Counted from the first letter of the stretch, positions 41,413 through 49,389 are shown. The stretch is 64,000 bases of DNA from Qipengyuania sp. JC766 (GCF_040717445.1 NZ_JBFEFL010000001.1:2614001-2678000), one strand, 5' to 3'. The notes: generated by a model from the sequence alone, not told the origin. Numbers and translations: made by a program.

Positions 41413-41571
41413 TCAGTCGGTTTCGGCCGGCTCCCCGCTGGGTGCCTCGGGCGCCTTGCCCCGGTCATCGCGCTTGCGCTTCGTGACGTAGAGCAGCGCC
41501 GCGGCAATGGCCGCCGAACCGATCGTCGCGGCCCCGATGGCCGCCTTGCCCGCGAGTTTCTTGCTGGTCAT
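41413..41571 (-). CDS. Small single-pass membrane protein, function unknown
   Basis: 52 residues from the ATG at 41571: a short basic start (MTSKKLAGKAA), one transmembrane helix at about residues 11-29 (GAATIGSAAIAAALLYV), then a basic stop-transfer (TKRKRDDR) and a Pro/Glu tail. Topology is N-out or N-in undetermined. No family recognised. It lies upstream of the quinone oxidoreductase on the same strand. An ATG 16 codons upstream is possible but gives an unlikely N-terminus. Confidence 0.55.
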   Translation of the reverse strand: MTSKKLAGKAAIGAATIGSAAIAAALLYVTKRKRDDRGKAPEAPSGEPAETD

Positions 41572-41717
41572 GCCGCTCCAATGAACATGACGCGCAGGCC
41601 GCGCAAGCCCCTGCGACACCTTGCGACGGACCTCCTTTCCGGATCGGTCTGAGATTCTTTTGCGAAAGGGCCGCCATCGTCATGGCTTTGAAAGGATATG
41701 GCTGCTAATTGACACTC

Positions 41718-42125
41718 ATGTCAGCAAAACCCTTTGCCTTCCCGATCACGATCAAGCCCGCGGACATCGATTTCATGGGTCATGTGAACAATGCCCGTTA
41801 CCTGGGCTGGGTGCAGGATGCGGTGCTGGCGCACTGGCGCAAGTTCGCGCCGGCGGACGCGGTGGCGCAGCGGGCCTGGGTCGCGCTCAAGCACGAGATC
41901 ACCTATCGCAAGCCCGCTTTCCTCGAGGATGACGTCATCGCCAGCACCGTGCTGGAACAGGTGAAGGGCGCACGCGCCTTCTACCACACCGTCATCGAAC
42001 GCGGCGGAGAAGTGCTGGCCGAAGTGAAGTCCAGCTGGTGCTGCATCGACGCCGAAAGCCTGCGGCCTGCCCGCATCGGCGAGGAAATCGCGTCCTATTT
42101 CTTTCCCCGCGCCGAAGCGCGCTGA
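41718..42125 (+). CDS. Acyl-CoA thioesterase (hot-dog fold, 4HBT family)
   Basis: The product has 135 residues. It contains the hot-dog thioesterase motif DIDFMGHVNNARYLGWVQDA with the catalytic Asp of the 4-hydroxybenzoyl-CoA thioesterase group, and EITYRKPAFLEDDV. It probably hydrolyses medium- or short-chain acyl-CoA in the cytoplasm. The ATG at 41718 follows an AT-rich TTGACA-containing stretch that may carry its promoter. The next gene, crtW, starts 46 bp later on the same strand. Confidence 0.88.
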   Translation: MSAKPFAFPITIKPADIDFMGHVNNARYLGWVQDAVLAHWRKFAPADAVAQRAWVALKHEITYRKPAFLEDDVIASTVLEQVKGARAFYHTVIERGGEVLAEVKSSWCCIDAESLRPARIGEEIASYFFPRAEAR

Positions 42126-42171
42126 CGCAAGCTTCTGTTTCCATTCATCCTCGCCCGGGATAAGGCGGGGC

Positions 42172-42951
42172 ATGGTCCGCGAACCCAGACGCATTTCCAG
42201 GAACCGGCAACAGGCCCTGATCGGGCTATCGCTCGCCTCGGCGATATTCGCCGCCTGGCTCGGTGTGCTGGGGTACGCGCTGTTCGCCTTCGACTTCAGC
42301 TGGGGCAACGCGCCCTTCGCCATCGGGATCGCGGCGCTCCTGTGCTGGCTGTTCGTCGGCCTGTTTATCGTCAGCCACGACGCGATGCATGGCTCGCTCG
42401 CGCCCGGCATGCCGCGGGTCAATGCCGCGGTCGGCGCGACATTGCTGTTCCTCTACGCAGGTTTCGACTGGGACAAGCTGAAGACGGCGCATTTCGCGCA
42501 TCACAAGGCGCCGGGCACCGCGTCCGATCCGGATTTCGCGGCGGATCATCCGGAAGCCTTCTGGCCATGGTACGGCGTGTTCCTGCGCCGCTATTTCGGC
42601 TGGACCTCGATCGTCTTCGTGGTCGCGGTGTTCTGGATCTGCCATCTCGCCTTCGACGTGTCGGTCGGCAAGATGCTGTTCTTCTACGCGCTGCCGTCCA
42701 TCGCCTCGTCCATCCAGCTATTCTATTTCGGCACCTATCGCCCGCATCGGCAGGGCGGGGAGCCGTTCGCGGACCGTCACCGCGCGCGCAGCGACGGGTT
42801 CGGCTCGCTTGCAAGCCTCGCCAGCTGCTACCATTTCGGCTATCACCACGAACACCACTGCCATCCGCACACGCCGTGGTGGGCGCTGCCCGCGAAGAGG
42901 CGCGCCGTCGCGGCGGAGCGGTCCCTGGCACTCGACGGAGCCCGGCCATGA
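42172..42951 (+). CDS. crtW: Beta-carotene ketolase CrtW
   Basis: Membrane di-iron oxygenase adding 4-keto groups to beta-ionone rings. The product has 259 residues with several transmembrane helices. The histidine boxes HDAMHG, HFAHHKAPG and HHEHHCHPHTPWW plus FYFGTYRPHR are characteristic of CrtW within the fatty-acid-desaturase superfamily. Its stop overlaps the crtZ ATG (ATGA), so ketolase and hydroxylase are made together. With crtZ it would allow formation of astaxanthin or related keto-hydroxy carotenoids if beta-carotene is present; no other crt genes are in this window. Confidence 0.94.
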   Translation: MVREPRRISRNRQQALIGLSLASAIFAAWLGVLGYALFAFDFSWGNAPFAIGIAALLCWLFVGLFIVSHDAMHGSLAPGMPRVNAAVGATLLFLYAGFDWDKLKTAHFAHHKAPGTASDPDFAADHPEAFWPWYGVFLRRYFGWTSIVFVVAVFWICHLAFDVSVGKMLFFYALPSIASSIQLFYFGTYRPHRQGGEPFADRHRARSDGFGSLASLASCYHFGYHHEHHCHPHTPWWALPAKRRAVAAERSLALDGARP

Positions 42952-43466
42952 GCCTTCCTGCCATCCTCGCCATCGTCATCGCCACGGTCGTGGCCATGGA
43001 AATCTACGCCTGGGCGATGCACAAATACGTCATGCACGGCTTCGGCTGGGCGTGGCATCGCGACCATCACGAGCCGCACGACAACATGCTCGAGCGCAAC
43101 GACCTATACGCGCTGGTCGGCGCGGCGATGAGCATCGGCCTATTCGCCTGGGGTAGCGAGATCGTGCTTGGCGATGCGGCGTGGGAGCCGGCGACGTGGA
43201 TCGGCGTGGGCGTGCTGATCTATGGCGTGATCTACACCTTCATTCACGACGGGCTGGTCCACCAGCGTTATTTCCGTTTCGTGCCCAAGCGCGGTTACGC
43301 CAAGCGCCTGGTCCAGGCGCACAAGCTGCACCACGCGACCATCGGGCGCGAGGGCGGCGTCAGTTTCGGCTTCGTCTGGGCGCGCGACCCGGCCAAGCTG
43401 AAGGCGGAACTCAGGCGCCAGCGCGAAGCCGGCATCGCAGTCGTGCGCGAGAGCGCCGGCGCCTGA
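42948..43466 (+). CDS. crtZ: Beta-carotene hydroxylase CrtZ
   Basis: Membrane di-iron hydroxylase of carotenoid ring C3. The product has 172 residues, normal for bacterial CrtZ. Histidine motifs: HKYVMHG, HRDHHEPH, HDGLVHQR and HKLHHA. It is translationally coupled to crtW. No terminator is obvious before the convergent Pmp3 gene, whose stop is 6 bp away. Confidence 0.95.
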   Translation: MSLPAILAIVIATVVAMEIYAWAMHKYVMHGFGWAWHRDHHEPHDNMLERNDLYALVGAAMSIGLFAWGSEIVLGDAAWEPATWIGVGVLIYGVIYTFIHDGLVHQRYFRFVPKRGYAKRLVQAHKLHHATIGREGGVSFGFVWARDPAKLKAELRRQREAGIAVVRESAGA

Positions 43467-43472
43467 CGGATC

Positions 43473-43634
43473 CTACCGCATGTAGTTGACGTAGATCCCG
43501 TGGATCAGGCCTGGCAGGAACAGGATGATCGTCAGGATCAGGTTGATGATGAAGTCCCGGCCCAGTCCGTGCTTCAGCGCGACGCCGAGCGGCGGCAGCA
43601 GGATCGTGGCGATGAGAGTAATGATGGCCATCAT
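43473..43634 (-). CDS. Pmp3/YqaE-family small membrane peptide
   Basis: 53 residues, almost entirely two hydrophobic helices: ITLIATILLPPLGVALKHG, then GRDFIINLILTIILFLPGLIHGIYV, the signature of the UPF0057 (Pmp3) family. In other organisms these peptides affect membrane potential and salt or stress tolerance. GGGGAAA lies upstream of paired ATG codons at 43634/43631. A longer reading frame upstream has no family resemblance. It is located just beyond the psp/SufE run on the same strand. Confidence 0.88.
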   Translation of the reverse strand: MMAIITLIATILLPPLGVALKHGLGRDFIINLILTIILFLPGLIHGIYVNYMR

Positions 43635-43747
43635 GGCGCGGTTTCCCCGTTTCTCACGGCGACGAAGTGTCGCCTTTGCATGCGAAGCGGTCGACGGGCG
43701 GTTGCGTTCCACGCCCTAACATTTTCGACGATGCGCGCCGGAAACCT

Positions 43748-44155
43748 TTAGGACGCGGCAATCCGCGCCGCGTGTTCCTTTACCAGCGCGATCATGTTGG
43801 GCACGCCCTGGGTCCGGTTGCTCGACAGCTGGTTCTTCAGGTCGAAGGGTTCGAGCGCACCAGTGACGTCCATCTGCGCCACTTCGCCCGCGGGCCGGTC
43901 CTGTACCGCGGCGATGACAAGCGCCACGATGCCTTTTGTGATCGCGGCATTGCTGTCCGCCAGGAAATGCAGTTTCTCGCCCTCGCCGGTGGGATAGACC
44001 CAGACCGCGGCCGAACATCCCCGCACCAGCGTGGCATCGGTCTTGAGCGCATCCGGCATTTCTTCCAGGTCGCGCCCGAGTTCGATCAGCAAACGATAGC
44101 GTTCGTCGCCTTCGAGGAACTCGTATTCTTCACGGATGTCGTCGAGTGATCGCAT
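43748..44155 (-). CDS. sufE: SufE-family cysteine desulfurase sulfur acceptor
   Basis: The product has 135 residues. It contains the active-site cysteine in VRGCSAAVWV (family form VPGCQSQVW), the D/E-rich N-terminal helix and LKNQLSSNRTQGVPNMI near the C-terminus. It takes sulfur from SufS for iron-sulfur cluster assembly. The rest of the suf operon is not in the window. It begins 67 bp after the last psp-array gene, so read-through from that operon is possible. Confidence 0.93.
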   Translation of the reverse strand: MRSLDDIREEYEFLEGDERYRLLIELGRDLEEMPDALKTDATLVRGCSAAVWVYPTGEGEKLHFLADSNAAITKGIVALVIAAVQDRPAGEVAQMDVTGALEPFDLKNQLSSNRTQGVPNMIALVKEHAARIAAS

Positions 44156-44222
44156 GGTGCGGCATGTAGGCGCGTCTTCGCTGCGGTCAAAGTCCTGTCG
44201 CGCGTGATCCGAGAGGCGCTTG

Positions 44223-44480
44223 TTACAGGTCGACCCCGCTGGCGATTGCTTCCAGCTTGCGGATACGTTCCTTCAGGTCCGCGATCTCGATCCGGGCGAC
44301 GCCGATGGCGGACCCGTTCTGCAGTTCGGGCGGGACCCTGGGGCCGCGCTCCAGTTCGCGCTCTTTCAGCGCGAGCCAGCCCTGCCAGCATCGCATGGCT
44401 GTCATCGATACGATCGCCAAAGCCGCAAGCACGGTGCTGGCCAGAAGGATTGCCTGTGTCACATGGTCCTCCATTCCCAT
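44223..44480 (-). CDS. Psp-array protein 6: small single-pass coiled-coil protein
   Basis: 85 residues. One transmembrane helix (about residues 9-29, AILLASTVLAALAIVSM) is followed by a charged helix and a terminal IADLKERIRKLEAIASGVDL. That tail is a shortened, degenerate version of the LERIVTD signature shared by the preceding genes. It is the last member of the run, 13 bp after member 5, and the most diverged. Cytoplasmic orientation of the coiled coil is inferred from the basic residues after the helix. Unknown function; membership rests on layout plus the remnant motif. Confidence 0.7.
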   Translation of the reverse strand: MGMEDHVTQAILLASTVLAALAIVSMTAMRCWQGWLALKERELERGPRVPPELQNGSAIGVARIEIADLKERIRKLEAIASGVDL

Positions 44481-44493
44481 CGCGTCCGGTTTC

Positions 44494-44775
44494 CTATTTC
44501 TTCTCGTCTCTCAGAGCTTCGATCTCGTCCGCGATCGCCTTGGCCTCGCGCCCGTCGACAGTGATCCGTTCGAGCACCTTGACCCGGTCGCGCAACTCGT
44601 CGAGCTCGCGCTGGACCTCGGGATCCTGGCGCGCATCCAGCGCCTTTGCCGTGTCGGTCTCGCGTTCCCGGTCGCGAAGCTGCTCGCCTTCGCGCAGCTG
44701 CTTCACGGTACGGTGGCGCTCGTAGATGATCATCACGATCGCCACGATCAGGACGACGGTCCAGACGCTGTTCAT
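44494..44775 (-). CDS. Psp-array protein 5: PspB-like coiled-coil membrane protein
   Basis: 93 residues: transmembrane helix at 3-18, a highly charged helix (about 20-60) and the signature RVKVLERITVDGR...ADEIEALRD at the C-terminus. Its ATG overlaps the stop of member 4 (ATGA). The layout (short N-terminal anchor, cytoplasmic coiled coil) is that of PspB, which works with PspC to sense envelope stress. It is a paralogue of its neighbours rather than a recognised named family. Confidence 0.75.
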   Translation of the reverse strand: MNSVWTVVLIVAIVMIIYERHRTVKQLREGEQLRDRERETDTAKALDARQDPEVQRELDELRDRVKVLERITVDGREAKAIADEIEALRDEKK

Positions 44776-45089
44776 TGCGCACTCTCCTGTCGGATGCGGG
44801 TCCGATCCTCGATTGCATCCAGGTCGCGCAGCTGCTCGATCTGGCCTGCGAGGTCGCTGCGGTTCTCGGTCACGATCCGCTCAAGCACCCGGACCCGCTC
44901 TTCCATTCGTGAATAGTCGCCGTTGGAGAAGCGCGCTTCCTGCACCTTGGCTTCCGCGGCGCGGGCCTGCAGTTCGAGCTTGCGCTCCTTGTGCGCGGCT
45001 TCCTGCTTCTGGAACAGGTAGGCAGCCGGCATCACGATCAGGAGCATCAGCAGGATCGAGCCGAATATAACGAGGAGATTGCCGTCCAT
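44772..45089 (-). CDS. Psp-array protein 4: PspB-like coiled-coil membrane protein
   Basis: 105 residues. Transmembrane helix at about 5-26 (VIFGSILLMLLIVMPAAYLF), an amphipathic basic/acidic helix (KQEAAHKERKLELQARAAEAK) and the signature RVRVLERIVTENRSDLAGQI with EQLRD after it. Its start overlaps the stop of member 3 by one base (TGATG). Probable single-pass inner-membrane protein with a cytoplasmic coiled coil; no named family recognised. Confidence 0.78.
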   Translation of the reverse strand: MDGNLLVIFGSILLMLLIVMPAAYLFQKQEAAHKERKLELQARAAEAKVQEARFSNGDYSRMEERVRVLERIVTENRSDLAGQIEQLRDLDAIEDRTRIRQESAQ

Positions 45090-45400
45090 CAGTTGGCCTC
45101 CCGCTTCATGCCTTCGAGAGCGGCGAATTCGTGGGTCAGCTGGAAACCGCTGTCGGTCACGATCCGCTCCACGTTGGCGAGGCGGTCCTTCATCGACCCC
45201 AATTCGGCGCGCAGTTCCGCATTTTCCTGGGTCAGCAGCTTCACGCGCTCGACCGCTTCGTCGTTGCGCGGATAGACCGCCTTGCCCCAGCTGTTTTCCA
45301 GCGGGTAGCCGTGCCGGACGCGCATCCAGGTCGTGATGACCCAGCCGATCGTGATGGCGGTCACGCCGATCCCGACGGTGGCAGGAGTAATGAATTCCAT
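45089..45400 (-). CDS. Psp-array protein 3: PspB-like coiled-coil membrane protein
   Basis: 103 residues. Hydrophobic helix at about 5-25, then WMRVRHGYPLENSWGK, closely resembling WIRAKHGYDLEDEWGGK of member 2, a Leu/Glu coiled coil, and RLANVERIVTDSGFQLTHEF. Members 2 and 3 are therefore the closest pair in the run and look like a recent tandem duplication. The start overlaps the stop of member 2 by one base. Predicted single-pass with a cytoplasmic C-terminus. Confidence 0.8.
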   Translation of the reverse strand: MEFITPATVGIGVTAITIGWVITTWMRVRHGYPLENSWGKAVYPRNDEAVERVKLLTQENAELRAELGSMKDRLANVERIVTDSGFQLTHEFAALEGMKREAN

Positions 45401-45750
45401 CAGATGCGCTCCTTCTTTTCCATGTTCAGCGGCACGCCGCTGTCTTCCCGGCGCGCGGAGGGCCGGTCGCGCAGCGCCTCGATCTCGTCGGACAGCGAAT
45501 AGCCCTTGTCGGTGACGATCCGTTCCAGGTTGACCATCCGGTCCTGCATGGAATCGAGCTGCCCTTTCAGCGCTTCATTCTCCGCCTTCAGGCGCTTCGT
45601 TTCGGCGCTGTCGCCGCGCTGCGTCTTGCCGCCCCATTCATCCTCGAGGTCGTAGCCGTGCTTGGCACGGATCCAGTTGTTGATCAGCCAGCCACCCGTG
45701 CTCAGCGCGATGATGGCGATGACGAAAGCAGGTCCACCCCAGTCCATCAC
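45400..45750 (-). CDS. Psp-array protein 2: PspB-like coiled-coil membrane protein
   Basis: 116 residues. It begins MMDWGGPAFVIAIIAL, similar in style to PspB (MDWEAIIIVPIVVVG), followed by the NNWIRAKHGYDLEDEW segment, a coiled coil (RLKAENEALKGQLDSMQDRM) and the full signature NLERIVTDKGYSLSDEIEAL. The tail (SGVPLNMEKKERI) matches that of member 1 (SGTPLDMPRKETV). The start overlaps the stop of member 1 (ATGA). Confidence 0.8.
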   Translation of the reverse strand: MMDWGGPAFVIAIIALSTGGWLINNWIRAKHGYDLEDEWGGKTQRGDSAETKRLKAENEALKGQLDSMQDRMVNLERIVTDKGYSLSDEIEALRDRPSARREDSGVPLNMEKKERI

Positions 45751-46070
45751 ACCGTCTCCTTGCGCGGCATGTCGAGCGGCGTGCCGCTGCCGGACTGTTC
45801 CACCGCCTGGCGATCGCGCAGCGCCTCGATCTGCGTGGCAACGTCGTAGCCGCGATCGGTGACGATCCGTTCCAGGACCTGCACCCGCTGTTCCAGCTGG
45901 GCGACGTGGCTGGCATATTGCGCGGCCTTTTCGCTGCTCATTTCCGCGGTGGCGGTAATGCGCTTTTCTTCCAGCTTCTTGCGGCCGTTCAGCCAGATGA
46001 TGCCGAGGACCATCAGGAACGGCGCGGTTACCGCCGCCAGTCCCGTCAGTGCTCCGATGAATTCACCCAT
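45747..46070 (-). CDS. Psp-array protein 1: PspB-like coiled-coil membrane protein
   Basis: 107 residues. Transmembrane helix at about 8-28 (LTGLAAVTAPFLMVLGIIWL), basic stop (NGRKKLEEKR), a coiled-coil helix, then QVLERIVTDRGYDVATQIEA with LRD following. It begins 52 bp after pspC, so it continues the same transcript. Single-pass with cytoplasmic tail inferred. Shares its C-terminal SGxPLxMxxKE pattern with member 2. Confidence 0.8.
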   Translation of the reverse strand: MGEFIGALTGLAAVTAPFLMVLGIIWLNGRKKLEEKRITATAEMSSEKAAQYASHVAQLEQRVQVLERIVTDRGYDVATQIEALRDRQAVEQSGSGTPLDMPRKETV

Positions 46071-46122
46071 TTTTCTTCCCCTTGTCCCTTGGTATTCCTG
46101 ACCTGGCGATTGTCCGTCGCGG

Positions 46123-46500
46123 TCAGCGCAGCTGTTCGATTTCGGCGCTCAGGCGCGGATTGCTGTTGACGTAGAAGCTTTCCACTTCGGCCAGCCGGCG
46201 GTCCACGTCCCGCATCCGTGCCCGGATTTCCCGGCTGGTGCGCTGCGGGCTCTGCCGTACGCGCTGCCAGTACCTCTGTTCTTCCGGCTCGCCGTAGAGG
46301 TGCTGCGGCTTCTTGTTCAGCAGCACGCCCATGATGAGGTAGGGCGGAATGGTCATGCCTCCGGTCAGGAAGGTCAGCGCGATGGCGCCCAGCCGGACCC
46401 AGATGGCGTTGACGCCGGTGTAGTCGGCGATGCCGGAACAGACGCCCAGCAGCTTGGCGTTCGCCTTGTCGCGATAGAGTGTGGTGCGCGGGCTGTTCAC
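46123..46500 (-). CDS. pspC: Phage shock protein C
   Basis: 125 residues. The PspC domain occupies the first 65 residues (TTLYRDKANAKLLGVCSGIADYTG, then two hydrophobic stretches with GGMTIPPYLIMGVLL). The C-terminal extension contains RRLAEVESFYVNSNPRLSAE plus IEQLR, an echo of the array signature, which suggests a common docking partner. PspC is an inner-membrane sensor that, with PspB, releases PspF from PspA inhibition under envelope stress. The start overlaps the pspB stop (ATGA). Confidence 0.93.
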   Translation of the reverse strand: MNSPRTTLYRDKANAKLLGVCSGIADYTGVNAIWVRLGAIALTFLTGGMTIPPYLIMGVLLNKKPQHLYGEPEEQRYWQRVRQSPQRTSREIRARMRDVDRRLAEVESFYVNSNPRLSAEIEQLR

Positions 46501-46799
46501 TGGGCGGTTCCTTTCTTCTGGGTGATCAGGCGATCGAGTTCGTGGAGCGGCTGGTTATCGGTTTCGCGGTTCGGCAGCAGCCGGGTGCGTTCGAATTCCG
46601 GATGGTCCGCGGCGACGAGCCGCTCGACCGTGTCCATCCGCTCGTCGAGGCGCTTGGCGAGCTGGTAGAGATCTTCCAGCAGCGCCTCGTCGTCGCTGGT
46701 GATGGTCGCGGCGGTCTTCCACTTGGTCACGTAGTGGAGGATCAGCCAGGGCAATCCGACCACGACGATCGGAACGATGATGATGGCTTCCCAGTCCAT
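46497..46799 (-). CDS. pspB: Phage shock protein B
   Basis: 100 residues, somewhat longer than the roughly 75 of enterobacterial PspB. It has an N-terminal transmembrane helix (IIIVPIVVVGLPWLILHYV) followed by a cytoplasmic leucine-rich helix (LLEDLYQLAKRLDERMDTVERLVAADHP), in which DTVERLV resembles the NVERIV/VLERIV core of the downstream array. It partners PspC in stress sensing. It lies 3 nt after pspA. Confidence 0.88.
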   Translation of the reverse strand: MDWEAIIIVPIVVVGLPWLILHYVTKWKTAATITSDDEALLEDLYQLAKRLDERMDTVERLVAADHPEFERTRLLPNRETDNQPLHELDRLITQKKGTAQ

Positions 46800-46802
46800 G
46801 GA

Positions 46803-47492
46803 TCAGCCCTCCTTTCCGTCGCCATCGGTCTTGCCGAGGGCTTTCTTCATGGCGGCGAGTTCGTCGTCGATCTTGTCCGACCCTTCCAGGGCGGCGATCT
46901 CGTCGGCCAGCGTCGGCTTGCCGTCTTCGGCGATGCGCAGCGATTCCGCGCGACCTTCCGCGTAATCGACGCGGCGTTCCAGCTGGTCGAAGCGGCTCAG
47001 CGCCTCGTCCGTGCGTTCCGTGCTCATCAGCGTACGCAGCTTGACGCGGTTCTCCGCGCTTTCGAGGCGGGCGGCGATCTGGCTCTGCCGGCTGCGGGCT
47101 TCGCGCAGGCGATGCTGCAGCTTCTGGATGTCCTGTTCGTAGGCGCGCAGCGCGTCGTCGAGGACGGAGATTTCCTCCTTCAGCTGCTCGGACGTGTCGG
47201 CGGCCTTCTTCTTCTCGACCAGCGCGGCCCGGGCCAGGTCTTCGCGGTCCTTGCTCAGCGCCAGTTGCGCCTTGTCGGCCCAGTCGGCCTGGAGCTTGTC
47301 CAGCTTGACCGTCGCGCGGTGCATTTCCTTCTGGTCCGCGATGGTGCGCGCAGCGCTCGCCCGCACCTCGACCAGCGTTTCCTCCATTTCGAGGATGATC
47401 ATGCGGATCATCTTCTGGGGATCGTCCGCCTTGTCGAGCATGTCGTTGAAGTTGGCCGCGATGATGTCGCGGGTGCGGCTGAAAATTCCCAT
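46803..47492 (-). CDS. pspA: Phage shock protein A
   Basis: ESCRT-III-like membrane-binding coiled-coil protein that repairs leaky inner membrane and, in its resting state, inhibits PspF. From the ATG at 47492 (GGAG 8 nt upstream) the protein begins MGIFSRTRDIIAANFNDMLD, the canonical start, and has 229 residues. The amphipathic N-terminal helix and PspF-binding coiled coil are intact. The frame is open for 58 more codons, to an ATG at 47666 coupled to the preceding 50-codon gene, so a longer 287-residue form is possible. The C-terminus LADEIAALEG resembles the array signature. Confidence 0.95.
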   Translation of the reverse strand: MGIFSRTRDIIAANFNDMLDKADDPQKMIRMIILEMEETLVEVRASAARTIADQKEMHRATVKLDKLQADWADKAQLALSKDREDLARAALVEKKKAADTSEQLKEEISVLDDALRAYEQDIQKLQHRLREARSRQSQIAARLESAENRVKLRTLMSTERTDEALSRFDQLERRVDYAEGRAESLRIAEDGKPTLADEIAALEGSDKIDDELAAMKKALGKTDGDGKEG

Positions 47493-47662
47493 GAAGGCGG
47501 CTCCGGAGTTGAAAAGGTCGATGGCGTCGTCGCGACGCGGGGATTGCTGCGGACGCTGGGTCGGCGTGGGACTGCGGCGCAGGCGCTCCACCTCGGCCTC
47601 GATCCGGGACAGCTGCTTGCCGTCCCTGATCGGGCTCAGGGGATCGCCGCCGCGCGGGCTGT

Positions 47663-47815
47663 TCATGCCAGCTCCATCGTCTGCAGCGGCAGGGTAACGG
47701 CTTGCGCAGGCGAGGTGAACATCTGCGTGCTGACCGCGACGAACAGCGTCATGGCCACGGTGCTGATGAGTGCGGCCTTGCCCACTTTCGTCTTCAGGAA
47801 TTCGCGGTCGAACAT
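47663..47815 (-). CDS. 50-residue membrane peptide, first gene of the psp operon
   Basis: A short frame, 33 nt after the predicted sigma-54 start site, with GAGG 11 nt before its ATG. It encodes a basic N-terminus (MFDREFLKTKVGKAA), one hydrophobic helix (LISTVAMTLFVAVSTQMF) and a possible signal-peptidase site (AQA) before a short tail. Its stop overlaps the ATG at 47666, which leads in frame into pspA. That coupling and its position argue that it is translated. No family recognised; it could be a leader or a small stress peptide analogous in position, not sequence, to other small Psp proteins. Confidence 0.6.
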   Translation of the reverse strand: MFDREFLKTKVGKAALISTVAMTLFVAVSTQMFTSPAQAVTLPLQTMELA

Positions 47816-47859
47816 GTCTTGTGTTTCCTCTGGCAGGTCTCGTGTCTGCTCCAAACGAT

Positions 47860-47874
47860 GCAGCGACCGTGCCA
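47860..47874 (-). promoter_or_regulatory. Sigma-54 promoter of the psp operon
   Basis: On the minus strand, TGGCACGGTCGCTGC matches the -24/-12 sigma-54 consensus with correct GG-to-GC spacing; the predicted start is near 47848. It is the expected promoter type for a PspF-controlled psp operon and almost identical to the promoter at 39191-39205. Confidence 0.85.
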
Positions 47875-47940
47875 ATTTCAAAAATACACTAAAAATCAGT
47901 ACCATAGGGCCAAATCGACGAACGGCATATGGTGTGTATT

Positions 47941-47957
47941 GCCATGTATCGGGAAAT
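47941..47957. promoter_or_regulatory. Putative PspF upstream activating site
   Basis: GCCATGTATCGGGAAAT lies about 93-110 nt upstream of the predicted psp start site and 18 nt before the pspF ATG. It is repeated, with a 2-nt insert, upstream of the candidate small RNA (39101-39120). Related GTGTAT motifs flank it (GGTGTGTATTGCC; TAGTGTATTT on the other strand near 47890). Its place suggests that PspF both activates the operon and limits its own expression. Confidence 0.5.
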
Positions 47958-47974
47958 CTCACTATATTTCGGGC

Positions 47975-48997
<1,023 letters not shown>

Positions 48998-49057
48998 CGC
49001 GACTTCAACCTTTGCTTGCTAACCGCCGAACTCCGAACGGAATTGAGGGGCGAGGGC

Positions 49058-49336
49058 ATGCGCAGGCTTCTGGATGACATCTCGCGCAATCATCCGGACG
49101 TCTTCGGCAATGAAAAGCGCTATTATTACGAACGGCGCAAGCGGCGGGGCATGGGCCGAATGGTCGGGATCGCGGGCACCGTGTTGCTTTTCATGGGCAT
49201 GGTCGGATGCCAGATGGCGGTGCATTCCAGTTTCGACCGCGGAATCGAGCAGATGAAGGCTGCAGAAGCCGAAGCCGCCGAAGCGAAGCGCTGCACCAAC
49301 CCCTGGGCCGCGAATTGCGATGAAGGCGACCGCTAG
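49058..49336 (+). CDS. Hypothetical small membrane protein downstream of pspF
   Basis: 92 residues from the ATG at 49058 (GAGGGGCGAGGG upstream). A charged N-terminus (MRRLLDDISRNHPDVF, then RYYYERRKRRG) precedes one transmembrane helix (about 33-52, MVGIAGTVLLFMGMVGC). An Ala/Glu helix and a short tail with two cysteines (RCTNPWAANC) follow. No family recognised. It lies 60 bp after pspF on the same strand and may share its transcript. Confidence 0.65.
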   Translation: MRRLLDDISRNHPDVFGNEKRYYYERRKRRGMGRMVGIAGTVLLFMGMVGCQMAVHSSFDRGIEQMKAAEAEAAEAKRCTNPWAANCDEGDR

Positions 49337-49389
49337 GCCTTCGCCCGGCAACCCAATTTTTACCGGCTTTGCGCTAGGCAACGCGCATC

